Shown: positions 46,501 to 54,041, counted from the stretch's first letter. The stretch is 64,000 bases of DNA from Flavobacterium sp. (GCA_023259675.1 JALRGT010000006.1:62001-126000); one strand, 5' to 3'. Numbers and translations: made by a program. The notes: generated by a model not told the origin, from the letters alone.

Positions 46501-47890
46501 TTGTTGTAGCATTATAGGTATGAGTTACACCTGTAGGTAATGATATAATATCCGAAGGATAGTTAAAAATAACGTTATTGGGAAGAACATCTTTTAAGGT
46601 AAAATTAGTAACATTATCATTACCGGTATTTTGAAAACCTATTTCGTAGTATAAATTGGTCCCAAGGACAACATCAGTATTACCAATATCATTCCCTGAA
46701 ATATCTTTCACTAGTTTAGTGAGGGCGATATCAGGAGCAATAACATTAACCTGAAAGGCATTGAAAAAACTAAATATAGGATTTGCCTGCCCTCTTGCTA
46801 CTTGCAGTGTGAACCTTACGTTAGTTGCATTATTTCCAACGGTAGATTTATTTACATTTAAAAGCTGTTCAATACCAGTGTCATAACCTAAGCTGTTTGT
46901 TCCATTTGGATTTCTTGTAGTAATATAGTTATCTAAATTAGTAATAGAACTATTAAAGAAGTAGTTGGAAGGTCTTAGGTTTGTAGTCAAAGCGGTACCA
47001 TTAGCAGTACCATTACTAATTTCAACTTTAGTTTTATTACTGTTATTTGGAGATTTATCTCCATTTAATGCTGCAAAACCAAATTTTAAATTAATAGCAG
47101 CTGGCGAAGGAGGAGTTATAAACCCACTTACATCAATGTTTAGTGTGCTATCATCATAAAGTGCACTAAAACCATCGTAAGAAACCATGTATTTAGTGGT
47201 TGTTTTTGGGTCTTCATAAATCACATAAAGTGTCCAACCTGCTGCTAAACCTGTAGTGCCATTACTTCCTATACTTGATTGTACATTAGCTACAGTATAG
47301 GTTCCTTGGGGACTTGTCAACCCAGAAATAATAGAAGTTACATCGTAATAGCAGGCATAGGGTTTATTGTCGTCAGGAACGATTGGGTTTGATGGCTCAT
47401 CATAAATAATTGTTCCTGTTAAATCCGTATAAGTTGAACTACCGGGTGTTTTAAATTTAACTTTATCAATATCAGTTCTACTGTCACCGGTTTTAATTAG
47501 TGCTCCCCAATACAATCCGGCATAAGCAATTTTAAAACACTCAACGCTACTTGGTACTGTCAAATCGGCACTGCTGGAATTAAAAGTTAAGGGATCATTG
47601 TCAATATCGATATATTGCATTGACACACTTTGATTAGTGGTGTTGTCATTTAAAGGGTTGATGTTTATTCCTAAAATGTTATTACCAGTTACCAGCATGT
47701 CCCCTTTTAATTCGGTAGCATATCTAATCTTAAATGGGACTAAGTTCTGGGCATAAGCCGTTGTATTCAGAAATATTGCTAAAAGCAATAAGAGAATATT
47801 TAAAAAGCCAATTTTTTTTATCTTATCTTTAAAAAAGACAGGCTTATTTTTTGTAAACAGGATTGCCATTAGTAGGTAGTTTTTTTTCAT
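34508..47890 (-). CDS. sprB: Giant SprB-like surface adhesin with T9SS type B sorting domain
   Basis: This protein has 4460 residues from the ATG at 47890 (MKKNYLLMAILF); a start at 47959 would add an unlikely basic extension before the signal peptide. Its order is: signal peptide ending TTAYAQ; an N-terminal region of about 500 residues with a DUF11-like segment; an Ig/PKD-like domain; about 43 tandem SprB-type Ig-like repeats of roughly 80-95 residues, each with a Cys near the start and a DxNGC-like motif near the end; and a gliding-motility C-terminal domain (CIPNHFTPNGDGIEDGW ... LPSGDYWFVVKLNDL). SprB is a mobile cell-surface adhesin driven by the gliding motor. No frameshift is seen. 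The repeats show a seven-unit higher-order pattern. Confidence 0.9.
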   Translation of the reverse strand: MKKNYLLMAILFTKNKPVFFKDKIKKIGFLNILLLLLAIFLNTTAYAQNLVPFKIRYATELKGDMLVTGNNILGININPLNDNTTNQSVSMQYIDIDNDPLTFNSSSADLTVPSSVECFKIAYAGLYWGALIKTGDSRTDIDKVKFKTPGSSTYTDLTGTIIYDEPSNPIVPDDNKPYACYYDVTSIISGLTSPQGTYTVANVQSSIGSNGTTGLAAGWTLYVIYEDPKTTTKYMVSYDGFSALYDDSTLNIDVSGFITPPSPAAINLKFGFAALNGDKSPNNSNKTKVEISNGTANGTALTTNLRPSNYFFNSSITNLDNYITTRNPNGTNSLGYDTGIEQLLNVNKSTVGNNATNVRFTLQVARGQANPIFSFFNAFQVNVIAPDIALTKLVKDISGNDIGNTDVVLGTNLYYEIGFQNTGNDNVTNFTLKDVLPNNVIFNYPSDIISLPTGVTHTYNATTRELVFSIPNDLVKVGDVSQTIRLHVQVVSNYRDLLDACSNEIKNQAFASYRGVINTTPRVDEGSFASTVCNFGTPSSTNFLVNIDGLTFSGNEVLCGASVQLSGPNGYDSYSWSTSPTGTPVIGTNQTYNATDTGTYYITSTSACATVTEAITVNPFGNTITNPVIPYADEVVTCPNNGKDLPNIFLCGANATRLIQTNISDASTIVWEKLDESSCAAITVENCANENTLCQWNQVGTGPDYTATTSGQFRMTINYPGGCYSIFYFNVYQNLLNPTATTRDIICTKNGEITIGGVPSGYEYSLDGSTYQPSNVFSISTAGAYTVYIRQVGVSTNPCIFSVVNVLIRQRNFTTSTIVTQPLCYGDKGAIKIAAEDAYPQYYYSIYQGATLVNSVGPISASDYEFAGLNPGTYTVRVWTEDGCDYSTNIDIIQPPILSATSALTKPLTCTDGEITVYPTGGTPPYAYYVNGSTSSQTFPQIVVTEPLPAGGLYSIIVVDSQNCSTTTSITVAATPPPVYTISQTDVLCFNDNTGAINFNVTNSNGYTLAYSIDNGVTYGANPTFSNLSAGTYDAIVRYSLAGTDCFTTAEVITITQPTALTAIAGVTELAGCTPSGEGKISITNPQGGIAPYEYSFDNQSTWSTVDDAYKAPGTYTLYIRDANGCIYPMPNVTIDPLPVEPTIEVEDPVFNCDGSASSDVTVTTVPNANYNYEYLIDGVPNTNVPANVFVDLPSGNHVISVKYISATSAISCIPQSDFYFVVATGNVFTASISGVNNVSCSGANDGEITIAAANFDPTNGFQYSIDNGINWVTQMTSPYTITGLAPATYSLRIRYDAASGATCEQSFTQVITAPAPLVTTASVTSPVTCVVGATISASSTGGTPAYRYELWDATATTNIIPSQSSNTFTNVSVGTYIVRSYDANNCTDDTTIITVVAPPTLSATLDPSSDICFDSVNQATLIVTASGGTSPYVYSIDGAPAQNSNTFSIVGSGTHTIVVTDSYGCTSTINNIFIAPQLTAAISNIKELDCTVSPNAVITGTISGGNAPFVVTVISGAGPGTIAQPTATTFTYTTAVADTYQFQIQDAKGCMTTVTATINPLVPVTATLNPVNPSCNGSSDGSVQIIPSGGVGPYTYSFNGSPFTTTSLYTGLSAGIVYSYEVRDSKNCSFTGTVTLTEPTAVITSATVTPFSCSASNTKQSATITIAVPTTGTAPYTYSFNGGGYSASNTLSINDNGTDQLITYSVRDANGCIYTNSVTVLGLNPPTDLNFTAAPITCTATTTTVNASATNGVGTLTYEIISPLSAVTSNTSGTFAGLFPGTYLFKVTDVNGCYYTESLVIAPVTPIAVVGNITSDVLCFGDSSGSGLFTVSGNETVGAYSFALTAGTIGTGTLIQSGNTITLSNVPTGTYTVEVTDTATGCTDDATIVIAQPSAPLALALASNSNANCNVTTSKVTVTATGGTPNYTYSFVQNNAPAGIYTASNTSNLDPLTSLNWDVYVKDANGCIVKLDVVIATDPSPTVTASVPDQCSSNGSSYTISAAGSGGIGTLTYSIGSGFQSTGTFTVTTPGTYTVTVKDANGCTGITTVTVYPVLTSTAILTKDLSCSVPTDATITINAAGGNGAYNYRVSTDSGVTYSTSGFVGNVFTTATPGTYQFEITDANGCTKVSNTIIINPIVYPEITNVTQTQDIFCNGETTATVKVNIDPTKGIAPFTYSIDGINFQSSSTFTGLGAGTYTVTLMDSKGCKDMDNTLTIDQPTAIDVAYHVVDISCVGGISKGSIIIDEVTGGNPSYNYFVTGVNGYNDSELNADGSTSYKFDIVDFGLYQINVVDANGCSVLIQNVKVASPPDDLDIQINGTADCISGGTAEITVAGSLIGVGPFYFNVYKGFGQTYSALDPTWIPEDGLGTKHAIISNLIPGVTYTFIVYDSSSGCYYYEIADTAIPTNSELIASNLVPKNITCKGEADGKVSFDISSIYFNPTNVSYEIYNSLSLATTGISGSGIVPANGTLSVTDLGDLPFGNYIVVIKEEVGADNEGCSIVTDSFNITESAFDLEITASVIQNANCDNDGIVSAQAKNGTAPYQFMISTSATTPLATDLGWVSSSTFNVPVGDYYVYVKDTYGCIQSSTMQTVPLDPSPEIALAVTDNCVNEGAFEITVSEITAGIAPYSISVNGSAFQNISGLPYTLSNLNSGTYTITLKDLNGCTDTKVLTLYRKLSTNAILTKELDCTSSPSPDAIITLNVADGFGPFIYEVSTDGGTTYSASTPFVGPSTSYTATVAGTYTFKVTDANGCEFISTATVDSKITPDFTFVQTNETCIDSNDGTITITPTAGVGPFTYSKDNGATFQASNVFTGLDTTGTYNIVVQDSKLCNSLPQSVTISEPTAVSGTGVLTQELTCGAGNATQAAIVTISGSGGTGSYKYSFNGGASYTTSNTFTTYTAGTVSALVKDSNGCISATAIDVDVPALNPPTDLDFVATAVTCLALTSDVTLTTTNGVGPLSYEIVFPASATSNTSGASNGIFTGLNPGTYLFQVTDANGCTYQEAYTIDLVTNITVSGQLISDVSCNPGSNGEVQFYVANFAGTYSYTLDGGTTVISGQTTPTITLPGLAMGTYTIIVTDEITGCTATTYIDVSQPAPLALVANPFINANCNFGAQVSVTTTGGVSPYSYSYVKSGDPAGTYAASASAVLDPTISTTWDVWVKDANGCVIASPLPITIETDPLPIVTVNPYSPCPSATGEYTFTLSATGMAPFQYSIGAGFQTSPTFIVNAPGTYDVTVRDSNGCTTTEIGLITILPALQLESDITALPSCLDGDGTLTLSATGGSGSYEYSLDSGAYQPSANFTNLSAGPHTATVRDITTNCTFSILVTLEAATPVTGFGLSKTDVTCNGGNDGVLTATMATPAPGVNDNPIYMYSLSGDAVRPAQTSNIFSGLIAGNYTVDVISARGCVATENISIIEPAIIAIPAPAVAQFGCNAGSNATQFATITVSGVTGGSGVYTYEFIKGGTVVQFGANNVYTEADLLGGSYTVNVYDDKGCMGTAPATITIVPFIALDTISVNVNNAITCVNPEDITVSVSSIGGTPTNLQYTVVDYNATTGVSGVLYPSQTNATGVFTGLPAADYQITVENMDTGCSITRVHYVNEPNTFDLNINNIVDVTCFGGSNGSADVTFIDRVITATNPDQSGSFSYTIVDSFGNSITSGISATAGPTTINNLAAGIYTITATLINSPFCTVSKNFTITQPAAALAIAETHTEITCISGNNDGSISATATGGWPGGYQFELVGPVNVAYSSQSNFSNLTTGLYTVNVRDSKGCIATTNVMLTIPPPISVTASSDTAMVSCFGDKSATITVNMPTGGQGSNYMYTLNTTSLVPATASGPQASPVFSGLGAGTYSVTVTDGYNCSATTASIVITAPTEVNTSLVVATTQTCLNETTLTLSATGGTGSYTYSSNAAFTTVLGSFASSVTFPVPVGTYVYYVKDANGCISDVSNQIKIDPLPPLTINIDQTNAVINCAGDNTGVIVATAQGGLGNYSYTLLDGAGATVQGPSASGNFTGLFAGNYQVRVDSGDCTTTSSMITITQPLTPLTATYAINEVTCNGANNGILTITASGGTGIIKYAISPNSNQFFDTNIFDNLAPGNYDVIVQDVLGCYVTYNFDITEPAPIRATTIVGTIIPEICFGDMDGAFSIDVTGGVLPYSVILDDPSGTYTTGAPTQTQFDFDSLTGGMHTVYIQDANGCSYEWEVVLPESIFIDPIATVDYSCVNNAASNSVTVSVDSSITDPTDLDYSLDGAAYQASNVFTNVAPGMDHYIDVRHTNGCIQRTTEFDILQVDPLALALSDGGLNEIVATATGGGGGYQYTFNGESTGTKNTYIIYKSGDYTVEVTDSNGCVATATRYFEYIDVCIPNHFTPNGDGIEDGWAPGCTINYKDLTFDIFDRYGRKIATYRLGQQWDGKYNGEELPSGDYWFVVKLNDLKDNREFVGHFTLYR

Positions 47891-48011
47891 TTGAGGGAAT
47901 TTAAAGTTCCTTTTTATTATGTCTGAAAATTCTAAAATTCGTCCACGTTTCAGGGGCATGAAATTTAAGCGAATCTTAGAATTCTATTTTTTATCTTATT
48001 CAATGATCTGT

Positions 48012-51000
48012 TTAATTATTTTCTATCCTAACAATGGATAACTTCCCATTGTACGGTTTATCTCCTTTAGCTTTCAATGCTTTCTTGGCATTGTCTATAT
48101 CATCAAATTTCTCATAGTAAATAAAATATTTACTGGTATTTACATCGTAAAAGAAATCTATGTTTGTTTGACCTATTGAAACTGTTTTGGTTAAAAAATC
48201 ATCTCTTTTAGCAACATCATTATGTACCGCAAGAATTAAATAATAGCCACTTTCTACGTTTCTGATATTCTTGAGAATTTGCATCGAAGACTGTTCCTCT
48301 CCATAATCAAAATCCGTTGGTTTTAATGAAACGGTACCAAAAGGGGTCTTCGCTTTTATGCGACTTAATGTGGCTCTGTCTTTTGAATATCTGTCCTCAT
48401 CGTTCTCAAACACCGCCCGTTTTATTCTTCTTTTTCTCTCTATTTCTGTCTCCGTATTAATTTTTTCTAATGAAGCAATTAAATTTTGGTTGAACTGAAT
48501 TGCTTTCAATTGTTCTGCTTTTAAACTTTCGATAGTTTCCCGATACAATTGATTGAATTCATCATTCTTATTTGGTACTTTTTTAAGCCTTAGACTGTAT
48601 AAAGTTTCCAGTTCTTTAATCTTTTCGGTTTGATTTTTGTTTATCTCAGCAATATCTGAATTTAATGTTTCCAACGCTCTATTTTCTGCAGAAATACTTC
48701 TAAAAGGTTTTGGAGCACTGGTGATCCCTTTTTCGCTCAAATCATTTTCTTCTTTTAAATCTTTCAGATCTTTTTGTCTATTTGCAACAGTTGCGTCCAA
48801 TTTAGTCAATAATTCCTTCTGATTGCTTTTTATGTTTTTAATGACTCTTGCTAAATTATCCATAGCTTTTGCATTTTCATCGTTTGGTAAAGCAGTAATC
48901 TTAGCTTTTGCCAATGAATCCGCTTTCGTTTTCGCCTCTGCTGCCAATTTCGCTTGAGCTAGTGCATCGGCTTTGGCTTTTGCATCTGCTGCTAATTTCG
49001 CTTGAGCTAAGGAGTCTGCTTTGGCTTTTGCATCCGCAGCTAGTTTCGCTTGGGCTAGGGCATCCGCTTTCGCTTTGGCATCCGCTGCTAGTCTGGCTTG
49101 GGCTAGGGCGTCCGCTTTCGCTTTTGCCTCTGCTGCCAATTTCGCTTGAGCTAGTGCATCGGCTTTTGCTTTTGCATCTGCTGCCAATTTTGCTTGAGCT
49201 AGAGCATCGGCTTTCGCTTTTGCCTCTGCTGCTAATTTCGCTTGAGCTAAGGAGTCTGCTTTGGCTTTTGCATCTGCTGCCAATTTCGCTTGAGCTAGGG
49301 CGTCTGCTTTGGCTTTTTCCTCTGCCGCTAATTTCGCTTGGGCCAGCGCGTCCGCTTTGGCTTTTGCATCCGCAGCTAGTTTCGCTTGAGCTAGGGCATC
49401 CGCTTTCGCTTTTTCCTCTGCTGCCAATTTCGCTTGAGCCAGCGCATCGGCTTTGGCTTTGGCATCCGCAGCTAGTTTCGCTTGAGCTAGAGCATCTGCT
49501 TTGGCTTTGGCATCTGCTGCCAATTTCGCTTGCGCTAGGGCGTCTGCTTTGGCTTTTTCCTCTGCTGCCAATTTAGCTTGGGCAAGAGCATCGGCTTTCG
49601 CTTTAGCATCTGCTGCTAATTTTGCTTGAGCAAGAGCATCTGCTTTCGCTTTGGCATCCGCAGCTAATTTTGCTTGAGCAAGAGCATCTGCTTTGGCCTT
49701 GGCATCAGCAGCTGGTTTCGCTTGAGCAAGAGCATCTGCTTTGGCTTTAGCTTCTGCAGCCAGTTTTGCTTGGGCAATAGCATCTGCTTTGGCTTTTGCA
49801 TCTGCTGCCAGTTTTGCTTGGGCAAGCACATCTGCTTTCGCTTTTGCATCCGCATCTAGTTTTGCTTGGGCAAGAGCATCGGCTTTCGCTTTAGCATCTG
49901 CTGCTAATTTCGCTTTGGCATCCGCAGCTAATTTCGCTTGAGCAAGAGCATCGGCTTTGGCCTTGGCATCAGCAACTGGTTTCGCTTGAGCAACAGCATC
50001 TGCTTTAGCCTTGGCTTCTGCAGCCAGTTTTGCTTGGGCAATAGCATCTGCTTTCGCTTTTGCATCTGCAGCCAGTTTGGCTTGAGCAATAGAATCTGCT
50101 TTGGTTTTGGCTTCTGCCTCAGCAATTTCTTTTAATCTTTGCAATCTTCTTTCTTCTTTTTCAAGATTCAAAGCTTCTTTAAGCTCTCTTAATTTTTGAG
50201 CATCTTTTGGCGATAAAAGAGGGGATTCTTTTGGTTTTACAGGAACGTATTTTCTTCTGTCAGCAGGCGGAATAATAGATCCTTCTTCTTCGTCATCCCC
50301 ATAATAAAACGATTTGTTTTTGAATTTATAAGCAAAAACAATTTCATGGGAGGATCCGAAATTAGATAAATTACCTGTCCCTTTTTCAAAATTATATTCA
50401 ACAGAAATTTTAGGGGATATATTCAACCCCATCCCTGCAGACATTCCATAAACCGAATTATATCCTGCCTGGGCCCACATTCCATTCGGAATGGTTAACA
50501 TCATTAATCCCGAAATAACTGTTTTCTCTTTTTTAAATTCTGATTTAACTAAAGCGGAAAACTTACTTCTATCAAAATAGCCATAAGTATCCAAATATCC
50601 CGTATGCATGATATGGGCTTCAATACTTTTTTCAGGATCATCTTCAACTATTTTAGACGTTTTAAGATTATATAAAATCAAATTATTTATCGACAGACCA
50701 AAATCAAGAAAAGTGGTTCCATAATTTATCCCTGGATTTACCGTAATCAATGAATTGGAAGGTATGTTTTCTAATGATGGATCAGAATAATTGGTCACCA
50801 CTTGACCTTTGTTTATACCACTTTTATAAAATCCTACATTCAGTCCAAAAGTCAAATTATTGTCTTCTTGCAGCATAACGTTATGTGCGAAATTGGCAAC
50901 ACCTCCAAAAGTAGAAAGAACACCATAATTTTGTTGAAACAGTCCAATGGCAATGCCTTCATTTTCTTCAAATCTTCCAGAATATCCAAACAAATAGGTC

Positions 51001-51218
51001 TGAGGAGCGTTATCAAATTGAGCCCACTGTCTTTTGGTGTAAAAACTGAGATAAGTGCTTTGTTCCCTTACAAAACTAAAAGTAGGATTGATAAGGAATC
51101 TGTTAAATTTTAAAGAATTTCGAACCGGAAGCCTAAACGAAACAACTCCATCTTCTTGAGAATGGAGTTGTTGAAGCGAACAAAGCAATAGACCGATAAT
51201 TAAAAAAACATTCTTCAT
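48012..51218 (-). CDS. sprD: PorP/SprF barrel fused to a long coiled-coil repeat and SPOR-like C-terminus, SprD-like
   Basis: This 1068-residue protein has a signal peptide (1-20) and a PorP/SprF-type outer-membrane barrel (about 22-310). A charged linker is followed by 25 copies of a 16-residue helical repeat (consensus ADAKAKADALAQAKLA, about 365-770), TolA-like in composition. A mixed helical region follows, then a SPOR-like alpha/beta domain (about 985-1068, with YYLILAVHNDVAK and YFIYYEKFDDIDNAKKALK). This suggests an outer-membrane protein whose long periplasmic rod ends in a peptidoglycan-binding domain. It precedes the SprB-like gene, and the position matches sprD as I recall it; the symbol is tentative. 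Confidence 0.75.
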   Translation of the reverse strand: MKNVFLIIGLLLCSLQQLHSQEDGVVSFRLPVRNSLKFNRFLINPTFSFVREQSTYLSFYTKRQWAQFDNAPQTYLFGYSGRFEENEGIAIGLFQQNYGVLSTFGGVANFAHNVMLQEDNNLTFGLNVGFYKSGINKGQVVTNYSDPSLENIPSNSLITVNPGINYGTTFLDFGLSINNLILYNLKTSKIVEDDPEKSIEAHIMHTGYLDTYGYFDRSKFSALVKSEFKKEKTVISGLMMLTIPNGMWAQAGYNSVYGMSAGMGLNISPKISVEYNFEKGTGNLSNFGSSHEIVFAYKFKNKSFYYGDDEEEGSIIPPADRRKYVPVKPKESPLLSPKDAQKLRELKEALNLEKEERRLQRLKEIAEAEAKTKADSIAQAKLAADAKAKADAIAQAKLAAEAKAKADAVAQAKPVADAKAKADALAQAKLAADAKAKLAADAKAKADALAQAKLDADAKAKADVLAQAKLAADAKAKADAIAQAKLAAEAKAKADALAQAKPAADAKAKADALAQAKLAADAKAKADALAQAKLAADAKAKADALAQAKLAAEEKAKADALAQAKLAADAKAKADALAQAKLAADAKAKADALAQAKLAAEEKAKADALAQAKLAADAKAKADALAQAKLAAEEKAKADALAQAKLAADAKAKADSLAQAKLAAEAKAKADALAQAKLAADAKAKADALAQAKLAAEAKAKADALAQARLAADAKAKADALAQAKLAADAKAKADSLAQAKLAADAKAKADALAQAKLAAEAKTKADSLAKAKITALPNDENAKAMDNLARVIKNIKSNQKELLTKLDATVANRQKDLKDLKEENDLSEKGITSAPKPFRSISAENRALETLNSDIAEINKNQTEKIKELETLYSLRLKKVPNKNDEFNQLYRETIESLKAEQLKAIQFNQNLIASLEKINTETEIERKRRIKRAVFENDEDRYSKDRATLSRIKAKTPFGTVSLKPTDFDYGEEQSSMQILKNIRNVESGYYLILAVHNDVAKRDDFLTKTVSIGQTNIDFFYDVNTSKYFIYYEKFDDIDNAKKALKAKGDKPYNGKLSIVRIENN
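48900..50124 (-). repeat. 48-bp minisatellite encoding a 16-residue helical repeat
   Basis: About 25.5 tandem 48-bp units lie inside the sprD-like gene. The protein consensus is ADAKAKADALAQAKLA, with variants AEEK, AEAK and ADSL. One half unit (24 bp, ADAKAKLA) occurs near 49908-49931. All copies are in frame. Because codon order is Ala-rich, the opposite strand is also open over long stretches, which produces false ORFs. Confidence 0.9.
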
Positions 51219-51219
51219 A

Positions 51220-52671
51220 TTATTTTATAATCGTTATTGAACCTTTCCTTACCTTGTGTTCCTTTGTGGTAATAATATAATAATATACCGGATTTACATT
51301 TTTGAAATCTGTTGAATATTCAGGCCAATTATTTTGATAATTATTGGTCCTCAATGCAATGTCTCCCGAAGCACTAATCAATAAAACTTCAGTATCCGTT
51401 CCGCTTACATATTCTTGTGGGATAATCCAAGTATCATTAATCCCATCACCATTTGGACTTATTAAATTTGGTATGTTTGCAACATCCGGAAATAAATCAG
51501 AATCACCGGTTGAATTTATTTTAAACAACAATTCTTCCGATTCAACACATCCTGAAGTTTGTTTAACAATTACTTTATAATTTCCTTTTGTCGTTACTTC
51601 ATAATCATTTCCAATAACATTTGGAATAACAACATTATTCAGATACCATTGAAATTCAGGATTGGAAGCCGTTGTTGTTACTGAAGCTGTAACCGATTCT
51701 CCGGGTGAAATCGTACTCGTTTCCGGCATATTGATACTGCTATCAAAATTATAGTCTAACAAATCAATAGATGCATTTCCGAGACAACCCCCAAAATTAA
51801 CAACTACCGAATACAGCCCCGCTTGATTGGTCGTATACGTTCGATTGGTTGCGCCTGAAATAGCTGTATTATTTTTATACCATTGGTAACTATTCCCTGA
51901 AACCGTACTTAACATTGTTGAACCTTCAATTGAACAGAACGGATTTCCTAAACTGGATGAAATAGTGGCAACAGTTCCGGAACTTGATTGACTTACCGTA
52001 ACTCGATTAGAATAGGAACTCGAAGTACAAGAACCATAATTAGTCTCGACATAATATTTACCGGGTTGGCTTACCGTTAAACTTGGTCCGGTTCCGATAG
52101 GAGTCAAACTAGGTTCCATAAACCAATTATAAGTCAATGAAGGATACTTTAACGGAGAATCATTCGTTCCGGTTCCTGGGTTATCAATGGTTAAAACATA
52201 ACTCCCGCCTGGACAATAAGAAGCCGTTGAAACAAAATTGTTAATAGTAAATGGGGAATCCTGTAATTTATAATAAGCCGGAAATGAGATAGAGCTAGCA
52301 CTGGTGTCAGCTGGGCCTGTACTTTTAATCCTCAGCTTATATTTTTCTCCTCCCGTTGTCGTAGGAACTGAAAAACTCACGTTTGCCGGAGAAACCGTTA
52401 TCGAACCTGGATTAGTAGTTAAAAGAACTGTCGGGTTCGTAAAATTTCCGTTAGGGTCAGACATTTCAACAATAAACTGATTGGTTGGACTTAAAGCCGA
52501 AACAGGCGAAAAAGAAAAACTTACATTGAATTCGTTAAAATCAGAATTGGCGCAAATCTGACTAAAGGACAAAGCAGGATTACCAATAACTAACTGAGCA
52601 TAAATACATTTAGTTAAAGGTAAAAGAAAAAATATCAAACAAAACAAATATTTATTTACAACATTGCCCAT
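51220..52671 (-). CDS. sprC: Secreted protein with T9SS type B sorting domain, SprC-like
   Basis: This 483-residue protein has a signal peptide (about 1-26). A beta-sandwich N-terminal region is followed by three Ig/PKD-like segments (for example SYQWYKNNTAISGATNRTY and PEFQWYLNNVVIPN). The C-terminal gliding-motility sorting domain begins at about 395 (NLISPNGDGINDTWIIP). It is a T9SS cargo exported to the cell surface. It is 1 nt from the start of the PorP/SprF fusion gene, indicating a tight operon. The sprC symbol is by position and domain content; tentative. Confidence 0.75.
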   Translation of the reverse strand: MGNVVNKYLFCLIFFLLPLTKCIYAQLVIGNPALSFSQICANSDFNEFNVSFSFSPVSALSPTNQFIVEMSDPNGNFTNPTVLLTTNPGSITVSPANVSFSVPTTTGGEKYKLRIKSTGPADTSASSISFPAYYKLQDSPFTINNFVSTASYCPGGSYVLTIDNPGTGTNDSPLKYPSLTYNWFMEPSLTPIGTGPSLTVSQPGKYYVETNYGSCTSSSYSNRVTVSQSSSGTVATISSSLGNPFCSIEGSTMLSTVSGNSYQWYKNNTAISGATNRTYTTNQAGLYSVVVNFGGCLGNASIDLLDYNFDSSINMPETSTISPGESVTASVTTTASNPEFQWYLNNVVIPNVIGNDYEVTTKGNYKVIVKQTSGCVESEELLFKINSTGDSDLFPDVANIPNLISPNGDGINDTWIIPQEYVSGTDTEVLLISASGDIALRTNNYQNNWPEYSTDFKNVNPVYYYIITTKEHKVRKGSITIIK

Positions 52672-52751
52672 TTTGTATTCATTTTTTTATCAGATCTTTT
52701 TATAACTAATGAAAAGTCTTAAAGATGTTTTAATTTGATAATTGAGTTTAT

Positions 52752-54041
52752 TTAATCCTCATTTAAAGCGGTAATTTTTCCAATACGCAATCTGTAATCT
52801 GGATTTTTTTCATCCGAGAAATTTACAAATGTCTCATTATTGTCACTTTTTGAATATACATTTGAGAAAGAACTGTTACCATACCAATTTTCCAAATCTT
52901 CATTGTTTTCATTATATTCTGTAAAAATATTCCCTTTACAAAAATTAAAATACATATCAACAAATTGGATCTTCTGTAGATTTTCACCGTTAATTTCAAT
53001 TTTATCACTCAATAATACGGCTGGACTAAAACCTGAAACAACCGTTTTACTTAGATCAAGGGTTGTGTTTTCAGACACATATATCGCTTCTTTCACCAAA
53101 TTAGATTGAAAATCGGCGTTTATATTATCACTGTTGTTTACCAGAGTTAAATTTGAGGCAGTTACTTTAGTTTGTTTTTTAGAAAAATCAACTTCTTCTT
53201 TTTTATCATAAGAAGAAACATCTATGCATCTGGATCCCAAACTACTTGTTAGATAAGAAGAACGGATTACCAACGAATTACTTATTTTGCATTGGGTACC
53301 AAAATTGAATTTAAAATCATCTCTATTGGACTTGAAAGAAATCATTTTGCTCAGACTGAGTTCCCCTCCAAATATTTCAAATGAATCTCCGGCAGAAAAA
53401 CTTACCATTATGTTTTCCAGTACTGTTTTATTTCCTACACCAGCCAATAATAACCCATTAAAATTATCTCCTCCTTTTAATTTTTTTCCGGCAAATTCAA
53501 TTCTAACATATCTTAAAATACCAGAATTACTGTTCCCATTTTCTCCTCCATAGGATGTCAGAGAAGTATCCAGACCAAGATTCACGGATGAGGAATTTCC
53601 AAATTTATTTATTGGGGCGTCACCTAAAACAATTAACCCTCCCCAATCTCCTGATTTTTTAATACTTCTGTTTGAAGTAAAAACAATAGGATCTGTCTCA
53701 AGACCATCGGCTATGATAGTTGCGCCTTTAGTAATAATAAGTGATGCATTAGATGCATAATCCCCAATTATAACAGTTCCAGGCTCAATGGTTAAAACGG
53801 CTTTATTAGTAACATAAACATTTCCCTGTAATATGTATCTATTTCTTTTATACAATTTTGTATCTACAGAAATAGTACCTGCTAATATTTGATTAGCTTC
53901 TCCATAATCTACTTTGTTTGGTCTAAACTCAGTCCAATTATTTAACCAATTGTTAGAACCAGTTATTCCTTTTTCTTGTTGCGCATTTGCGCCACAAACT
54001 ATCAAAAGGAATATGCTTAAAATTTGGGATATGCTTTTCAT
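52752..54041 (-). CDS. Secreted right-handed beta-helix-like protein
   Basis: This 429-residue protein has a signal peptide (1-20). The repeating short beta-strands (for example GNVYVTNKAVLTIEPGTVI, ASLIITKGATIIADG and GGLIVLGDAPIN, about 70-150) suggest a parallel beta-helix. No C-terminal T9SS sorting signal is visible, so it may remain periplasmic or be an anchored accessory. It is first or second in the adhesin locus and 80 nt upstream of the SprC-like gene. Its function is unknown. Confidence 0.7.
   Translation of the reverse strand: MKSISQILSIFLLIVCGANAQQEKGITGSNNWLNNWTEFRPNKVDYGEANQILAGTISVDTKLYKRNRYILQGNVYVTNKAVLTIEPGTVIIGDYASNASLIITKGATIIADGLETDPIVFTSNRSIKKSGDWGGLIVLGDAPINKFGNSSSVNLGLDTSLTSYGGENGNSNSGILRYVRIEFAGKKLKGGDNFNGLLLAGVGNKTVLENIMVSFSAGDSFEIFGGELSLSKMISFKSNRDDFKFNFGTQCKISNSLVIRSSYLTSSLGSRCIDVSSYDKKEEVDFSKKQTKVTASNLTLVNNSDNINADFQSNLVKEAIYVSENTTLDLSKTVVSGFSPAVLLSDKIEINGENLQKIQFVDMYFNFCKGNIFTEYNENNEDLENWYGNSSFSNVYSKSDNNETFVNFSDEKNPDYRLRIGKITALNED

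Noticed and set aside
47891..47959. Earlier start of the giant adhesin
   Set aside because: It places a basic stretch before the signal peptide; the internal ATG at 47890 fits better.
48908..49576. Long open frame (222 codons) opposite the sprD-like minisatellite
   Set aside because: It is a by-product of the Ala/Lys/Asp repeat codons; Leu-rich, with no start context, and contained wholly in a real gene.
48900..50124. Possible CRISPR array (regular 48-bp repeats)
   Set aside because: Repeats are directly tandem without spacers and are translated in frame inside a gene; no cas genes nearby.
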